From Cytobacillus stercorigallinarum (lineage in GTDB: Bacteria; Bacillota; Bacilli; Bacillales; Cytobacillaceae): 64,000 bases of DNA. The number at the start of each line of letters is the position of its first letter. Position 1 is the stretch's first letter. Under the pieces are notes generated by a model. It had not been told where the DNA came from, searched no databases, and saw nothing but the letters and a program-made list of their open reading frames with translations. Below are positions 8,322 through 20,298 of the stretch, in pieces. A program made the translations under genes and the position numbers. The DNA is taken from positions 186,001 through 250,000 of the forward strand of contig NZ_JACSQT010000005.1 in NCBI RefSeq assembly GCF_014836495.1, read 5' to 3'.

Positions 8322-11300
8322 GTTTGTAGACTCCCTTCTAATTGCTTATTTTCAATTAAACACTCTAACTCTCTTGCGATTCCTTCTCCTATTTCTGCTA
8401 AAGGCTCTGGCTGACACATGTCTTTATGACGGCAAGCAATATCATATTGTCTCATTCTGCCATGAACATATGGTAACCATCTCGCTGGATCATCATTTTT
8501 AAACCACTCTGGAACAATCGTTGACTTGAAGAAAATGATATCTCCCTTATATACTTCTGGATCATATTCAGACATAATCCGAACGGAATTTTGATACGTT
8601 TCTTTAAGATTTTCGATGGTTTTCTCATCCAATGATGCAAGTACACTACCTTTTTCCTGAAGTAATTCTTTTACAGATTGTATCGTTAATTGATCGCCTT
8701 TCACTTCTAGAGGATCATATCCTCCAAGTGCTAGCATCGCAATTAACGCATCATCTTCTGCTTCTTCTTCATTCATAGAAATGAAGTGGCCTGGATAGGA
8801 ATCCATCATGACTAAAAACTCAATGTTTTCTCCTTGCTTTTGTAATTCAACTGCCATTGCATGAACAACGTTGCCTCCTAACGACCAGCCAAGTAAGCGA
8901 TACGGACCTTTTGGTTGAACAGAACGAATTTCTTCGATATAATCCTTCGCCATTTCTACTAAACTTATAGGTTTATTTTTCTTTTCTTTAATCCCCTTTG
9001 CTTGTAGACCATAGATGGGAAAACGACTATCTAGTTTCGACATCAATCCAGCATAACACCAGCTTAAACCGCCTGCTGGATGGACACAGAATAATGGCGT
9101 CTCACTTCCTGTTTTTCGTAAACCCAATAATGACTGTAATGATGCGCCTTCTTCAGCATCCCCTTCAATCACTTTTGCAAGTTGGGCAGCAGTTGGCGCT
9201 TCAAACAGCACACCAATGCCTAATTCTTTGCCAAATGTTGATTCTATTTTTTTCATTAATTGCACTGCTAATAACGAATGGCCTCCTAAATCAAAGAAGC
9301 TATCATCGATACTTACTTCAGATAAATGTAGGGTTTCAGCAAATAACTGCGTAAGCATCTCTTCTTGTGGCGTTCTAGGTAGATGCCTATCCCCTTGTAT
9401 TACCTCCATTTCTGGTTTCGGGAGAGCTTTCATATCTAATTTCCCGTGGTTCGTTAACGGAATATCATCTGTTTTAACGAAGTGATTCGGAACCATATAT
9501 TTTGGCAATCTCGTTTGTAAAAATTGTCTCAGTTCTTTATAATCAACCTCATCATGAGAGATGAAGTAGCTAACCAATTGCTTATCACCATGCATCGTTA
9601 ATACTGTTGTTACTGCTTGTTTAATAGCAGGATATTGAAGAAGGGCTGCATTTACTTCACCCAACTCGATGCGGAAACCACGGATTTTCACTTGATGATC
9701 AGAGCGACCAATATAATCAAGTGAACCATCTTCTGTCCATTTTGCTAAATCTCCAGTTTTATACATTCGGCTTCCTGCTGATCCATATGGATTAGCAACA
9801 AACCTTTCCGCTGTCAGTGCGGGTTGATTTAAATAACCATGGGCGAGCCCATCCCCGGTTACATACATTTCTCCGATGACACCTTTAGGAACAGGTTGAA
9901 GGTAATCATCTAAAATATATACACCTAAATCAGGGATTCCTTCACCAATTAAACTACTAGCAGATTGACGAATTTTGTCTTTCGTTAATTCTAAATAACT
10001 GACATGAACGGTTGTTTCTGTAATACCGTACATGTTAATAAGCTTTGTTTTTGCCAGTGTATGCAGGTTATACCAACTTTCTAATCTAGGTAGTTCTAGC
10101 GCCTCTCCACCAAAAATAATATATCTGATTCTCAACATATCTGATAAATCAATTCTTTCTTCTTCAGCTTCCATTAATTGATAGAATGCTGATGGTGTTT
10201 GATTTAACACAGTCACTCGTTCTTTAACTAATAATTGTAAAAAAGCTTGTGGATTTCTTGTCGTCTCGTATGGGACAATTACTAGTTTTCCACCAAATAA
10301 TAATGCGCCCCATATCTCCCAAACAGAGAAGTCAAAAGCATACGAATGGAAAAGTGTCCAAACATCATCATGATCAAAAGAAAACCATTGATTCGTTGAT
10401 GCAAACAGTCGTACCACATTACGGTGAGGAACAAGTACTCCTTTTGGTTTACCGGTAGAACCTGATGTATAAATAATATAAGCTGGTGAACTAGGATGTA
10501 TCTCATTCCGTTCATTTTCTTCCAAGTTAGAAGGATCGTACATTGTCAATTGTTGGTGTAATTGTTGATCAAATATCATTTGATTTCTGTGTTCTGCCTG
10601 TTTTTTATCAGTAATCATCATAATCGCACCAGCATCTTGATGGATATATTGTTTGCGCTCTTCTGGATAATCCGGATCTATTGGTACATAAGCCGCACCA
10701 GCTTTCAATACTGCTAAAATACTTGTAATCAACTCCAAGGACCGTGGTAATGAAATCGTGATAAAATCATTCGCTTTTACACCTTTATCCACTAACAATC
10801 GAGCTAGCTGATTTGCCCTGTCATTTAGCTGTTGATAACTGATTGATGTCTCCTCATAGGTTACCGCTATTTCATCCCGGTATTGTTCTACCATTTGTTC
10901 AAAGTGATGAACGATATGTTCTTGTTTCGCCGTTACTTTTTTCGATTGGAGATGCAATAACTCATTTTTGTCTGCTTCTATTAGAATAGGTAACTGACCG
11001 ACAGATTGATTAGGCGTGGCAATGATTGAGTTTAAAAGAGTCAACCATTGCTGCAATAATTGTTGGATTTGTTCATCCTTATAAAGGTCTTTTCGATATT
11101 CAATCGCACCTTCCAACGTTTCTTGATTAGATGCTTGCCAAAATTCAAAAGTTAAGTCAAATTTTGCTGTGTTCGTTCCGTTAATTTGAATTTCTGCTTC
11201 CACTCCCTCTACCTTAAAAGTGGGTTGTGGTGTGTTTTGCATAATAATCATTGATTGGAATAATGGATGTACTTTATTAGAACGGGTTGGGTTAATCGCC

Positions 11301-14300
11301 TCTACTACTTTATCAAACGGTGTGTCTTGCTGATCATAACTACTCATATTTTGTTTCTTTACGCGATGTAGTAACTGTAAAAATGATGGGTTGCCCGACA
11401 CATCCGTACGTAAAACGATTGTATTAACAAAGAAGCCAACGATTGCTTGTAACGACGACTCATTCCTTCCAGCTACTGGTGTACCAAATGGGATATCATC
11501 TCCAGCGCCTAAACGATGATACAATGTTGCTAATGCTGATTGCAGAACCATAAACAACGTAACATCTTCATCTTTTGCTAGCTGATTGAGTTGTCGATAA
11601 AGGTTTTTATCCATCTCAAAAGTCAATCGGCCACCTTCAACCCTTCTTTTTTCTGGTCTTTCAACCCCATATGGTAGTGGAATGGCCTCAGGTAGATGAG
11701 CTAATTGTTTTTTCCAATATGCTAGCTTTTCCTCCATATCATGCACGAATATTTCCTGTTGCCAGAAGGAATAATCGCCATACTGAATAGGTAAGGCAGA
11801 TAAAACTGCTTGATTGCCTTCAACAATTGCCTCATATGCTGTTGATAAATCATCCATAAATGGTGCGATTGACCACCCATCCGCGAATAGATGGTGGTAA
11901 ACAATACATAATACATGCTCTTCTTCATTTATTTTAAATAGAAAACTATGCCAACCTAATTCATTTTCCCAATCGATTGGTGTCTTGATTGCTTCTTCAA
12001 TCTCATGATTGAGGTCACTTCGATTAATCGTTTTTTCAAAGTATTTCAATGTTGCTTCATCTGCTGGTAATATCCTTTGGTATACTTCATCATCTATTGT
12101 GTCTATCACCGTGCGCAACGCTTCATGTTTTTTCATTACCTCAACTAAAGATTCGAATAAAGCTTCCGTTGCGAGTCCACCTTTCAGCTTGATTATTACA
12201 GGAATATAATAAGTAGAAGCTACATTTTCTGTTTGTTCGATAAACCATAACCTTTTTTGTTCATGACTCATTGGTGCATGCTGTTCTCTCTTATATGGCT
12301 TTAACTTTCTACCTTCAAACTTGGTGTCGGTTTGTTTTGTCACTTGTTCTACGATAAATTGCATCGTTGGATTTTGATAAAATAGTGAGAAGGATAAACT
12401 TAGACCGAACCTCTCACGGAGCTTACCAAGTAATTGGGAAGCAAGTAGCGAATGGCCACCAAGGGCAAAGAACGAATCAGTTTCGCTTATTTCATTCAGC
12501 ATTAATGTTTGTTGGAAGATATGGTAGACATCCTTCTGCAAAGGGGTCCAACATTCCTCATCTGTATTGACAGCGTTACTTACCTGTGGATGAGGTAATT
12601 CACGCAAATTTAACTTTCCATTTAGGGTCATTGGGAAAGCGTCCAAATACATGAAGAAACTAGGAATCATATAATCTGGTAAAAACTCACGTAAGTATGA
12701 AATGAATTCTTCACTTGTTCTCTTCTCGCTTTCAGCCGCTATTACATAAGCAGTTATCCGTTGATCTCCCGGTTGATCTTCTCTTACAATCACTTTACAG
12801 CTTTTAACATTAGGGTGTGCTGACAAATGATGCTCGATCTCACCTAACTCCATCCGGTGACCTCGGACTTTAACCTGATCATCACTTCTTTTCACATAAT
12901 GAAGTCTTCCAGAAACATCTCTTATGCCTATATCTCCTGTGCGATACATTCTTTGACCGTTTTTTGCAAATGGGTTCGCGACAAACCTTGAAGAAGTGAG
13001 CGCTGGCTTACGATAGTAACCGTAAGTAACACCCTCTCCTGCAATATAGATTTCACCTGGTCTTCCCGGAGCAACTAGTTGCAGATTTTCATCCAAAATG
13101 TAAATTTCTGTGCCTGCAAGAACGTCTCCAAGTGGTGGAGCAGAAAAACCATCAATTGATGTTAATTCATCATGAGTAGACCAAATTGTCGTTTCAGTTG
13201 GTCCGTACACATGATGCACTTCTTTGCATAACGCTTGCATTTCCTTTGCTGTATGTGAAGGAAGTTTTTCTCCTCCCACTAATACTTTGACATTCTTTAA
13301 TTCATCAGTAACAAATGGCAGGAGCATTTGCCAATGTGTCGGTGTTGCTTGAACCGCACTTATGTGCTTTTCTTTTAATTCGTTAACAATGATTGGTGGA
13401 TCTGAAATGACTGCATTTTTAGCGATTACACATGTGCCTCCGACAGTGATAGGTAAAATCAATTCTAAAATCGAAATATCAAAAGAAATCGTCGTTAAAG
13501 CATAAAAGCGATCCATATGGGTTAATTGTAAATGCTTATTCATGGCCGATAAGAAATAAGAAAGTGACTTTGCAGGTACGAGCACACCTTTTGGATTACC
13601 GGTTGAACCTGAAGTATAAATCATATACGCAGGATCTCCATTATTTACGAACGGTAGCAAAGTTTCACTCTCACCCTTATAAATATCGATGTTCATAAGA
13701 TACGGTTGGAAACTTTTTGGCAGTTTCTGTTCCCCTTCTGTATCAGTAAGAATCAGTTGTGTTTGACTATCCCTTAACATATAGTTGAGTCTACTCTCAG
13801 GATAATCGATATCAATTGGCACATAGGCACCGCCAGCTTTCCAAACAGATAATATGGCAATCAAAATATTGGCTGAACGGCTAACAGCTATCCCGGCAAT
13901 AAAAGGATAATGCTGCCCAGTGCTAATCATTTCTGCTGCTAATTCTGAAGTCACCTTATCCAACTGTTCATATGTCCATATTTCACCACTATATTCTAAT
14001 GCCGGGTGATGAGGATATTTTTTTACCATTTCCTTGAATTGAATAAGCGGATGAACGCTTTCAGATGGATCATAGCCTATATCTTTTCTCATCAACGTGT
14101 TTTCTTCATCTAATAACAAATTGATTTGCCAAATAGGTTGCCCGCCATCAATACTTGGTAATCTCTTTAGCCAATGGATGATTCTACTTGCATGTTGCTC
14201 TACTTCTAATTGTTGAAACTTTGTACCATTTGCTTCAATATCTACCCTTAGACTGCCATCTCCATCTTGCTCAAACATATTCATATTCATTAAATCAATG

Positions 14301-15424
14301 GGCCCAGTTGCTAATTTATAAGTTGTGGCAGTGATTTCGCCAAAAATCGGTTGATACGTAAACGGCATAATATTTACTTGAAAAGAGTTCAAAAAACTAC
14401 TCTGACCAATGGATCCTAAATCTCTTTGTAATTGCTCTTGACGATATTGTTGATGTTTACTATTCTTCCTGGTTTCATTTACAACTTCTTTCACCAGACT
14501 GTTAAAAGTGGACTCATGAGAAAATGAAAGCATTAATGGCAGAATATTCATTGTTGTTGCTGGAATATTCATCGCAACTGTAGAACGATTCATCATCGGC
14601 ACTGTTAATAAACTCTTGCGATCCCCCGTTAACTTATATTGATAGATCCCCATAGCTGCAATCACGAGATGCGGCCAAGCGATTTTCCATTCTTTCGCCT
14701 TGTTCTTTAACATTTGAAACTCTGCGGCTGTTAATTTTCTAGTTATTTTAATAGAAGATGTTGCCTCAGAAGAGTCAAACTCATTCTGAGACAAGGAAAC
14801 GTCTTGCGTGACACCTTTATACTTCTCGTTCCAATATTTTTTATCTTCCAAATATAATGGAGATTCTTTATAATTATTCTCTGATTCTACCAATAGAGAC
14901 AGTGGTTTAAAAGCTGGCTCCGGCACGGACTTTCCTTTTAGATATGCTGAATACGTGCTTGCTACTTTGTTCGTTATTAATGAAAAGCCAAACGCATCAC
15001 AGGCAATATGATGGATTTTCTGATACCAAAGATACTCATCACTAGCTATTTTAAAGAGAATTTGCTTATATACAGGACCATTTTCCAAGTCAATTGAAAG
15101 TGACAAATCATCTTTCATAAGATCAATAGCCGTTTGCTTAGGAGTCTCCATTAAACTCACATCAATATATTGAACAGGCACTTCGGTCGGTTTTTGCAGA
15201 ACTTGATATAAATTCCCAGCCTCTTCATAAAAAGTGACATGGAGACTGTCTGCTTCTTGAACGGTGCTTTTAATACTTTCGATTAATAACGAGACGTTGA
15301 TTCGTCCGTTTATCTCTACATATTCACCCGTATTATATGCTGTCTTCTGTTCATCCAATTCATGAGCGTACCAAATGCCAGCTTGGGCATCTGTCGCTTG
15401 CAGCTTGGTTGCTTCACTGATCAT
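8318..15424 (-). CDS. dhbF: Dimodular nonribosomal peptide synthetase DhbF (Gly-Thr, thioesterase)
   Basis: A 2368-residue NRPS ordered C-A-T-C-A-T-TE. Condensation 1 spans about 10-430 (HHIACDA, His138/His139/Asp143; Ala where Gly is usual). Adenylation 1 spans about 460-945 with pocket residues D649, I650, L653, Q692, L715, G717, V739, I747, W748, matching glycine codes. Carrier 1 has Ser992 in LGGHSLL. Condensation 2 is about 1050-1480 (HHLFADGW, 1177-1184). Adenylation 2 is about 1505-2000 with code D-F-W-N-I-G-M-V-H, the standard threonine code. Carrier 2 has Ser2050. The thioesterase is about 2105-2360 (GWSLGG Ser2181, Asp2208, His2333). It joins dihydroxybenzoate, glycine and threonine and cyclises the trimer to bacillibactin. 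No frameshift is seen. Confidence 0.96.
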   Translation of the reverse strand: MISEATKLQATDAQAGIWYAHELDEQKTAYNTGEYVEINGRINVSLLIESIKSTVQEADSLHVTFYEEAGNLYQVLQKPTEVPVQYIDVSLMETPKQTAIDLMKDDLSLSIDLENGPVYKQILFKIASDEYLWYQKIHHIACDAFGFSLITNKVASTYSAYLKGKSVPEPAFKPLSLLVESENNYKESPLYLEDKKYWNEKYKGVTQDVSLSQNEFDSSEATSSIKITRKLTAAEFQMLKNKAKEWKIAWPHLVIAAMGIYQYKLTGDRKSLLTVPMMNRSTVAMNIPATTMNILPLMLSFSHESTFNSLVKEVVNETRKNSKHQQYRQEQLQRDLGSIGQSSFLNSFQVNIMPFTYQPIFGEITATTYKLATGPIDLMNMNMFEQDGDGSLRVDIEANGTKFQQLEVEQHASRIIHWLKRLPSIDGGQPIWQINLLLDEENTLMRKDIGYDPSESVHPLIQFKEMVKKYPHHPALEYSGEIWTYEQLDKVTSELAAEMISTGQHYPFIAGIAVSRSANILIAILSVWKAGGAYVPIDIDYPESRLNYMLRDSQTQLILTDTEGEQKLPKSFQPYLMNIDIYKGESETLLPFVNNGDPAYMIYTSGSTGNPKGVLVPAKSLSYFLSAMNKHLQLTHMDRFYALTTISFDISILELILPITVGGTCVIAKNAVISDPPIIVNELKEKHISAVQATPTHWQMLLPFVTDELKNVKVLVGGEKLPSHTAKEMQALCKEVHHVYGPTETTIWSTHDELTSIDGFSAPPLGDVLAGTEIYILDENLQLVAPGRPGEIYIAGEGVTYGYYRKPALTSSRFVANPFAKNGQRMYRTGDIGIRDVSGRLHYVKRSDDQVKVRGHRMELGEIEHHLSAHPNVKSCKVIVREDQPGDQRITAYVIAAESEKRTSEEFISYLREFLPDYMIPSFFMYLDAFPMTLNGKLNLRELPHPQVSNAVNTDEECWTPLQKDVYHIFQQTLMLNEISETDSFFALGGHSLLASQLLGKLRERFGLSLSFSLFYQNPTMQFIVEQVTKQTDTKFEGRKLKPYKREQHAPMSHEQKRLWFIEQTENVASTYYIPVIIKLKGGLATEALFESLVEVMKKHEALRTVIDTIDDEVYQRILPADEATLKYFEKTINRSDLNHEIEEAIKTPIDWENELGWHSFLFKINEEEHVLCIVYHHLFADGWSIAPFMDDLSTAYEAIVEGNQAVLSALPIQYGDYSFWQQEIFVHDMEEKLAYWKKQLAHLPEAIPLPYGVERPEKRRVEGGRLTFEMDKNLYRQLNQLAKDEDVTLFMVLQSALATLYHRLGAGDDIPFGTPVAGRNESSLQAIVGFFVNTIVLRTDVSGNPSFLQLLHRVKKQNMSSYDQQDTPFDKVVEAINPTRSNKVHPLFQSMIIMQNTPQPTFKVEGVEAEIQINGTNTAKFDLTFEFWQASNQETLEGAIEYRKDLYKDEQIQQLLQQWLTLLNSIIATPNQSVGQLPILIEADKNELLHLQSKKVTAKQEHIVHHFEQMVEQYRDEIAVTYEETSISYQQLNDRANQLARLLVDKGVKANDFITISLPRSLELITSILAVLKAGAAYVPIDPDYPEERKQYIHQDAGAIMMITDKKQAEHRNQMIFDQQLHQQLTMYDPSNLEENERNEIHPSSPAYIIYTSGSTGKPKGVLVPHRNVVRLFASTNQWFSFDHDDVWTLFHSYAFDFSVWEIWGALLFGGKLVIVPYETTRNPQAFLQLLVKERVTVLNQTPSAFYQLMEAEEERIDLSDMLRIRYIIFGGEALELPRLESWYNLHTLAKTKLINMYGITETTVHVSYLELTKDKIRQSASSLIGEGIPDLGVYILDDYLQPVPKGVIGEMYVTGDGLAHGYLNQPALTAERFVANPYGSAGSRMYKTGDLAKWTEDGSLDYIGRSDHQVKIRGFRIELGEVNAALLQYPAIKQAVTTVLTMHGDKQLVSYFISHDEVDYKELRQFLQTRLPKYMVPNHFVKTDDIPLTNHGKLDMKALPKPEMEVIQGDRHLPRTPQEEMLTQLFAETLHLSEVSIDDSFFDLGGHSLLAVQLMKKIESTFGKELGIGVLFEAPTAAQLAKVIEGDAEEGASLQSLLGLRKTGSETPLFCVHPAGGLSWCYAGLMSKLDSRFPIYGLQAKGIKEKKNKPISLVEMAKDYIEEIRSVQPKGPYRLLGWSLGGNVVHAMAVELQKQGENIEFLVMMDSYPGHFISMNEEEAEDDALIAMLALGGYDPLEVKGDQLTIQSVKELLQEKGSVLASLDEKTIENLKETYQNSVRIMSEYDPEVYKGDIIFFKSTIVPEWFKNDDPARWLPYVHGRMRQYDIACRHKDMCQPEPLAEIGEGIARELECLIENKQLEGSLQT

Positions 15425-15439
15425 TCCATGTGCCTCCTT

Positions 15440-16324
15440 TTAAGAATAGACTTCGTTTGTTTCTCGAAAGATTTCATACCAAGCTTGTAAGGTTGGATTT
15501 GATGCCATTTTCATAAAGTTTACATCTGCTCCTTCAGCTCGCCATTCTTCTACTAACGTCATCATCCTAATGGAGTCTAACCCTAAGCTCACTAAATCAT
15601 CATCATCCTTAATTTCATTAGGGGAGATTTCAAGCATCGCTGCTACTTTTGCTTTCACTTCACTATGAACATCATTAGTTACATTATTTGTTGATAAATC
15701 ATAGAGTAATTCTTCAGTTAATAAAACTTTGCCACATCTAGTAGCTGTATAATTTAATGCCTGTATATGTTCCTCATAAGAGAAATCAGCTACTGCATCG
15801 GCAATAAGAAATGGTTGGATATCATACATAAATGCTTCCATTGCCGTAGCTAAACAACCAATATGTGCGTACACACCACATATAATAAGTTGATCACGAC
15901 CCTCTTCCTTCATGCGATCAAGTAAATTTGATTTTTTAAAAGCACTATATCTCCATTTTGTTTGAATCGTATCATTGTCTGTTGGTGCCAACGCAGGTAC
16001 AATACCTGTTTGTGCTTCATCTTCTGTGAGTCCTGGCCCCCAAAAATCGGTTAATAAGGCACGGTCTTCATCTTTTTGATTACCTGGTTGTGCGGTATAG
16101 ACAACAGGAATATTTGCACTTTGACAATAGGCTTTTATACTAGCAATCTTCTCAATCATCTCTTTAATCAATTGAGAATCATTCTCATAGTAGTTGACAA
16201 AATAATTTTGCATATCATGTATAAGCAGGACTGCACGCTTTTTATCAAGCTGCCAATCTACTTTATTTTTTGGTAAATTATTTGCCTCAGGTAATGGATA
16301 GGTTTTGATTTTTGGTATTGACAT
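15440..16324 (-). CDS. dhbB: Bifunctional isochorismatase / aryl carrier protein
   Basis: A 294-residue two-domain protein. Residues about 28-205 are an isochorismate lyase of the isochorismatase fold (VLLIHDMQNYF with the catalytic Asp, IICGVYAHIGCLATA near the active site). Residues about 215-290 are the aryl carrier domain with the phosphopantetheine serine Ser251 in LGLDSIRMM. It hydrolyses isochorismate to dihydro-dihydroxybenzoate and then carries activated 2,3-dihydroxybenzoate to DhbF. It lies 15 bases upstream of dhbF and 15 downstream of dhbE, with AAAAGGAG before the ATG. Confidence 0.96.
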   Translation of the reverse strand: MSIPKIKTYPLPEANNLPKNKVDWQLDKKRAVLLIHDMQNYFVNYYENDSQLIKEMIEKIASIKAYCQSANIPVVYTAQPGNQKDEDRALLTDFWGPGLTEDEAQTGIVPALAPTDNDTIQTKWRYSAFKKSNLLDRMKEEGRDQLIICGVYAHIGCLATAMEAFMYDIQPFLIADAVADFSYEEHIQALNYTATRCGKVLLTEELLYDLSTNNVTNDVHSEVKAKVAAMLEISPNEIKDDDDLVSLGLDSIRMMTLVEEWRAEGADVNFMKMASNPTLQAWYEIFRETNEVYS

Positions 16325-16339
16325 AGGGAATCGCTCCTT

Positions 16340-17959
16340 TTATATTTTTGTGGCCAATTTTTCTTGGATGATTTCTCTTAAGCTTTTTTTACTTACTTTT
16401 CCAAGTGGCGTTTGTGGAAACTCATGCACAAATTCAAAACGGTCAGGTATTTTAAATGCGGCAATTCCTTTTAATTGTAGAAACGACTTCAAAGCTTGAC
16501 CTGTCAGCTGTTCTTTTTGAGAGATGATAAATGCACAAGATCTTTCACCAAGAAAGGCATCTGGCATGCTGACAATTGCTGCATCTAACACCTCTTCATG
16601 TGAGAGCAAATAATTCTCAACCTCTTCAGCAGCAATCTTTTCTCCACCGCGATTAATTTGGTCCTTATCTCTTCCTTCTACGATTAAATAACCATCTTCC
16701 GTTTGTTTAACAATATCTCCTGTCCGATAAAAGCCATCATGAGTAAATGCTTTTTCGTTATGGGTTTCTGCATTGTAATACGCAATGATTGTGTAAGGAC
16801 CTCTTACTTGTAAATGGCCCGTATCACCAACGGCAATAGACTGATCCTCTTCATCTACAATACGAATCTCATCAAATTCAGACATGGGTCTTCCTTGTGT
16901 ATAAACGATTTTTTCCTCTGCATCATTTAATCTCGTATAATTAACCAAGCCCTCAGCCATGCCAAAAACTTGTTGTAGTGTACAGCCAAAACTAGGCCCC
17001 ACTTTTTTCGCTACTTCTGCACTACATTTTGCCCCTCCTACTTGAATCACTTCTAAACTAGTAAGATCATAATCTCTTGTCTTACTAGCTTCAATCCAAA
17101 TAATTGCAAGTGGAGGAACGAGTGAAGTAAAGTTTATTTTTTCTTTTTCAATTAATGGAAAAGCCGTATCTGGACTAGGATCGGGACTTAATACGATGCA
17201 CCCACCAGCGTATAAGACACCAAATACACCTGGTGAACTCATCGTGAAGTTATGTGCAACTGGTAATACAGCAAGATATTTCGTCCTTTCACTTAATTCA
17301 CAGATTTCTACACTTTTTCGAATACTATATAAATACTCATCATGTGTTCTCGGAATTAACTTAGGCAATCCTGTGCTCCCACCAGATAATTGGAAGAATG
17401 CTAAGTCACTCCCTGTAATAGTTGGTAGAGTCACAGAAGATCCTTCAGACATTAGTGCTTCAACATTTAAAAACTCCTGCTCATCTCCCGCGACAATTAT
17501 ATGTTGTAATGTATGGACTTTTTCCTTCACTTCTCTGGCCATCTTCACATAATCATGTCTATCAAAAACATCAGGTATCACATAAGCAACGGCTTTTGTA
17601 TGTTCGCAAAAATAAGTAATTTCTGTTTGGCGATGTAACGGCAAAGAGAAAATAGGGAGGGCACCAATCCGGAATAGCGCAAAACAAATTTCAAAAAAGG
17701 TAATGCTATTGCTAAGTTGCAATACTACGCGATCTTGCTTTTTTATCCCAAGATGAATGAATCCATAGGCTAAGCGGTTGGCTCTCTCATCTAGCTCTTC
17801 ATAAGTAACTTTACGATTTCCTTCAATGAGTGCAATGGATGTCGGTGTTAATGTTGCCATCCTTTCTAATACTTCTCCAAATGTTTCACCAGTCCAACAA
17901 CCATTTGAGCGATATTTTGTCGCCAATTCATCTGGCCACGGTGTATATCCTTGTAACAT
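16340..17959 (-). CDS. dhbE: 2,3-dihydroxybenzoate-AMP ligase
   Basis: A 539-residue stand-alone aryl-acid adenylating enzyme of normal DhbE/EntE length. Visible motifs are LSGGSTGLPKLIPRTH (A3 loop, about 191-206), the aryl-acid pocket region around AVLPVAHNFTMSSPG, VFGMAEG, YRTGDIV, and the C-terminal GRDKDQINRGGEKIAAEEVE hinge plus PLGKVSKKSL lysine. It activates 2,3-dihydroxybenzoate and loads it on the carrier domain of DhbB. AAAGGAG precedes the ATG; spacing to both neighbours is about 15-20 bases. Confidence 0.96.
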   Translation of the reverse strand: MLQGYTPWPDELATKYRSNGCWTGETFGEVLERMATLTPTSIALIEGNRKVTYEELDERANRLAYGFIHLGIKKQDRVVLQLSNSITFFEICFALFRIGALPIFSLPLHRQTEITYFCEHTKAVAYVIPDVFDRHDYVKMAREVKEKVHTLQHIIVAGDEQEFLNVEALMSEGSSVTLPTITGSDLAFFQLSGGSTGLPKLIPRTHDEYLYSIRKSVEICELSERTKYLAVLPVAHNFTMSSPGVFGVLYAGGCIVLSPDPSPDTAFPLIEKEKINFTSLVPPLAIIWIEASKTRDYDLTSLEVIQVGGAKCSAEVAKKVGPSFGCTLQQVFGMAEGLVNYTRLNDAEEKIVYTQGRPMSEFDEIRIVDEEDQSIAVGDTGHLQVRGPYTIIAYYNAETHNEKAFTHDGFYRTGDIVKQTEDGYLIVEGRDKDQINRGGEKIAAEEVENYLLSHEEVLDAAIVSMPDAFLGERSCAFIISQKEQLTGQALKSFLQLKGIAAFKIPDRFEFVHEFPQTPLGKVSKKSLREIIQEKLATKI

Positions 17960-17979
17960 TTACAACTCTCCTTTATGAA

Positions 17980-19140
17980 TTATTCAATACCTAATGCACT
18001 TAACATCGTTTTAAGTTTGGCAGCCGTTTCATCGCATTCTTCTTGCGGTACTGACTGAGCAACAATTCCAGCTCCAGCAAATAACTTCATTTGTCGTTGA
18101 CTCAGTTCTGCACATCTAATTGAAATCGCCCACTCCCCATCACCGTTTCTTGTACTATAACCAACCATCCCTGTAAAATAATGACGATTGTATGGTTCTA
18201 GTTCATTCAACAATTGATAAGCTTCAACTGCTGGTGTACCACAAATAGCCGGTGTCGGGTGAATACTCTCGGCTAATTGAACAGATGAAACGCCCTCGTC
18301 ATACAACTCCCCTTCAATTCTTGTTGAAAGATGCCACATCGTTTTTGTAGAAATAACAGAAGGTTGAGCGGGAACAGTTAATGTTTTACAATAAGGCTTA
18401 AGATTTCTTTCTATCGCTTCAACGACAAGGCGATGTTCATATAAATCTTTTTCAGAGCAACTTAATTCTTCAGCCATTTTTTTATCATCCTCTTCGTTCG
18501 CCATTCTCGGCCTTGAACCTGCTAAAGGATTCGTAATCACTTTCCCTCCCACTTTTTTAATCAGCAATTCCGGGCTAGATCCTATCAATGTACTTTTTTC
18601 ATCTAATAAAGGAACCGCAAAATTAAATTTATCCTCATTATCTGCTAATAAATTCTGTAAAACATAACGAATATTTACATCTTTACTAAACTCAATCTGC
18701 ATTAAACGGCCTAAAACCACTTTTTTAAGCTCCGCATTTTTTATTCTCGCTACAGCCTTTTCGACCATCATCATATATTCTTGTGGCTGTGGATGAAACT
18801 TAACCTTATTAGGTAGCGAGAGACGACTTCCTGCTTGATATCTTGTACGAGTGAACGGTTTCTCCATCATCACTTCTTTTGGGATAAATAAGGTGGACTC
18901 ATCCTTTTGATTCAAAGGAAAGGCACCTATCATCAAATCATGATGTCCATATGTCCGGGGGCATTTCTGCCAAAGCAAATCCACTCGTTCGCTAAAGGTT
19001 TTTCCTTCTTGTTCTTCCCTATGTAATTCTACTTCCTTCCCCTTTGCTAAAATATGCTGCATGGGGAAACCAATGAAACTATCGCCTTCATTATATAAAT
19101 CAGTTATTTCATTGATGCTCTTTTCTTGTAATGTCGCCAT
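17980..19140 (-). CDS. dhbC: Isochorismate synthase
   Basis: A 386-residue chorismate-binding enzyme that converts chorismate to isochorismate, the first committed step to 2,3-dihydroxybenzoate. Characteristic segments are KKVVLGR (about 239-245), SPELLIKKVGGKVITNPLAGSRPR split around residues 195-225, VEAIERNLKPYC, MWHLSTRIEG, HPTPAICGTP and YFTGMVGY, with AGAGIV near the end. Length is slightly below the roughly 398 residues of B. subtilis DhbC. It sits between dhbA and dhbE with short gaps. Confidence 0.95.
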   Translation of the reverse strand: MATLQEKSINEITDLYNEGDSFIGFPMQHILAKGKEVELHREEQEGKTFSERVDLLWQKCPRTYGHHDLMIGAFPLNQKDESTLFIPKEVMMEKPFTRTRYQAGSRLSLPNKVKFHPQPQEYMMMVEKAVARIKNAELKKVVLGRLMQIEFSKDVNIRYVLQNLLADNEDKFNFAVPLLDEKSTLIGSSPELLIKKVGGKVITNPLAGSRPRMANEEDDKKMAEELSCSEKDLYEHRLVVEAIERNLKPYCKTLTVPAQPSVISTKTMWHLSTRIEGELYDEGVSSVQLAESIHPTPAICGTPAVEAYQLLNELEPYNRHYFTGMVGYSTRNGDGEWAISIRCAELSQRQMKLFAGAGIVAQSVPQEECDETAAKLKTMLSALGIE

Positions 19141-19161
19141 TAATATCCACCTCTTTTTTCG

Positions 19162-19935
19162 TCATTGTGCACCTAAGCTCGCTCCGCCATCTATTACAAT
19201 ATTATTCATTGTGATATGACTTGCCTGATCTGAAACGAGGTATAGAATCGAATCAACAATATTTTCCGGAGTGGCAATTTTTTGTAGAGGAATACCTACG
19301 CGATATTCTTCTTGAACACCCTTAATTCCTTGCTCTATCGCACCGTTCATCCAGAAATCTCTTTGCATATCTGTATCAGTGGCACCTGGTGAGACAATAT
19401 TGCAGCGGATATTGTATTTTGCAAGCTCTAACCCTAAACATCTTGTAAACATGAGGGAAGCAGCTTTTGATGCACAATACGCTGACATGGATGTTCTCGG
19501 TACAGATGCTGCGTTTGAACTAACAGTAACAATTGCCCCTGATTGCTTGGCAATCATCACTTTACTCACCTCTTGGGATAGATAAAACACCCCATTTGTA
19601 TTGACTGAAAAAGTATGTTCCCATTCATCCATTGTCATAGATTGAATCGGATTGACGGAAATCACACCAGCGACATTGACAAGAATATCAATCGCTTTAT
19701 ATTTTTCTATTACTAGTTGTATTGTATCTGTGACATGTGCTTTATTTGAAATATCACAAATGTATCCTTCAAACTGATACTCCTGGTTTGATAACTCTTT
19801 TGATAGTTGTTTTAGTTTATCTGCTTCAATATCTAAGCCAACCACCTGGCAACCTTCTAAACAGAGACGCTTGACTAAAGCGGCACCCATTCCTTTTGCG
19901 GCACCTGAGATGACTGCAACTTTTCCTTTAAGCAT
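19162..19935 (-). CDS. dhbA: 2,3-dihydro-2,3-dihydroxybenzoate dehydrogenase
   Basis: A 257-residue short-chain dehydrogenase that oxidises dihydro-dihydroxybenzoate with NAD+ to 2,3-dihydroxybenzoate. It has the SGAAKGMG nucleotide loop, NVAGV, the catalytic Ser in TVSSNAAS and the YCASK motif. The ATG at 19935 is chosen over a TTG 18 bases upstream because AAAGGG lies seven bases before it and the resulting length matches the family. First gene of the operon; a Fur-box-like site lies 20 bases upstream and a second, nearly perfect one about 100 bases upstream. Confidence 0.95.
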   Translation of the reverse strand: MLKGKVAVISGAAKGMGAALVKRLCLEGCQVVGLDIEADKLKQLSKELSNQEYQFEGYICDISNKAHVTDTIQLVIEKYKAIDILVNVAGVISVNPIQSMTMDEWEHTFSVNTNGVFYLSQEVSKVMIAKQSGAIVTVSSNAASVPRTSMSAYCASKAASLMFTRCLGLELAKYNIRCNIVSPGATDTDMQRDFWMNGAIEQGIKGVQEEYRVGIPLQKIATPENIVDSILYLVSDQASHITMNNIVIDGGASLGAQ

Positions 19936-19955
19936 CGAAACACCCTTTCTCAACA

Positions 19956-19973
19956 GATAATCATTCTCAATTA
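19956..19973 (-). promoter_or_regulatory. Fur box-like site, proximal to dhbA
   Basis: On the minus strand TGAGAAT-G-ATTATCT lies within this span, a 7-1-7 match to TGATAAT-N-ATTATCA with two mismatches. It is about 20 bases before the dhbA start, where a bound repressor would block transcription. Confidence 0.65.
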
Positions 19974-20298
19974 AGAGTAAAAAAGAAAGCGTTCATTTCT
20001 TCCTGACATTGTTAGAAAAAACTCACACTTCTAATGATAATGATTCTCATTATCACATCACAATATTAACAATAGTATAGATTCCTAATATTCGTCAAGG
20101 AGGAAGATAATCCTATTTCAATGAAATCGGAAAGTTATTTTACCGGATTGACTTGTTATTAATGGGAAAACAAGGAATTAACAACGATCAATTGAACCAA
20201 AAAAATTTAAAATGGTAGGAAAAGTTATTTAAATATCCGATAGTAAAAAATACTGGGATTTTTTTAGAAATTAATTCATTTTCCCTTCAATTATAGCC
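19974..20298. other. Intergenic region between dhbA and the pyrimidine operon
   Basis: About 325 AT-rich bases carrying the distal Fur box (20035-20055) and, inferred, the dhb promoter upstream of it. I could not assign a convincing -35/-10 pair: TTGACG at 20093-20098 (minus strand) has no well-spaced -10. Nothing gene-like is seen in 20100-20298. Confidence 0.6.
20035..20055 (-). promoter_or_regulatory. Fur box of the dhb operon
   Basis: A near-perfect palindrome beginning TGATAATGAT and ending CTCATTATCA (9 of 10 positions symmetrical), matching the GATAATGATAATCATTATC Fur consensus closely. About 100 bases upstream of dhbA. It implies iron-dependent repression of the whole operon, as known for dhb in B. 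subtilis. Confidence 0.85.
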
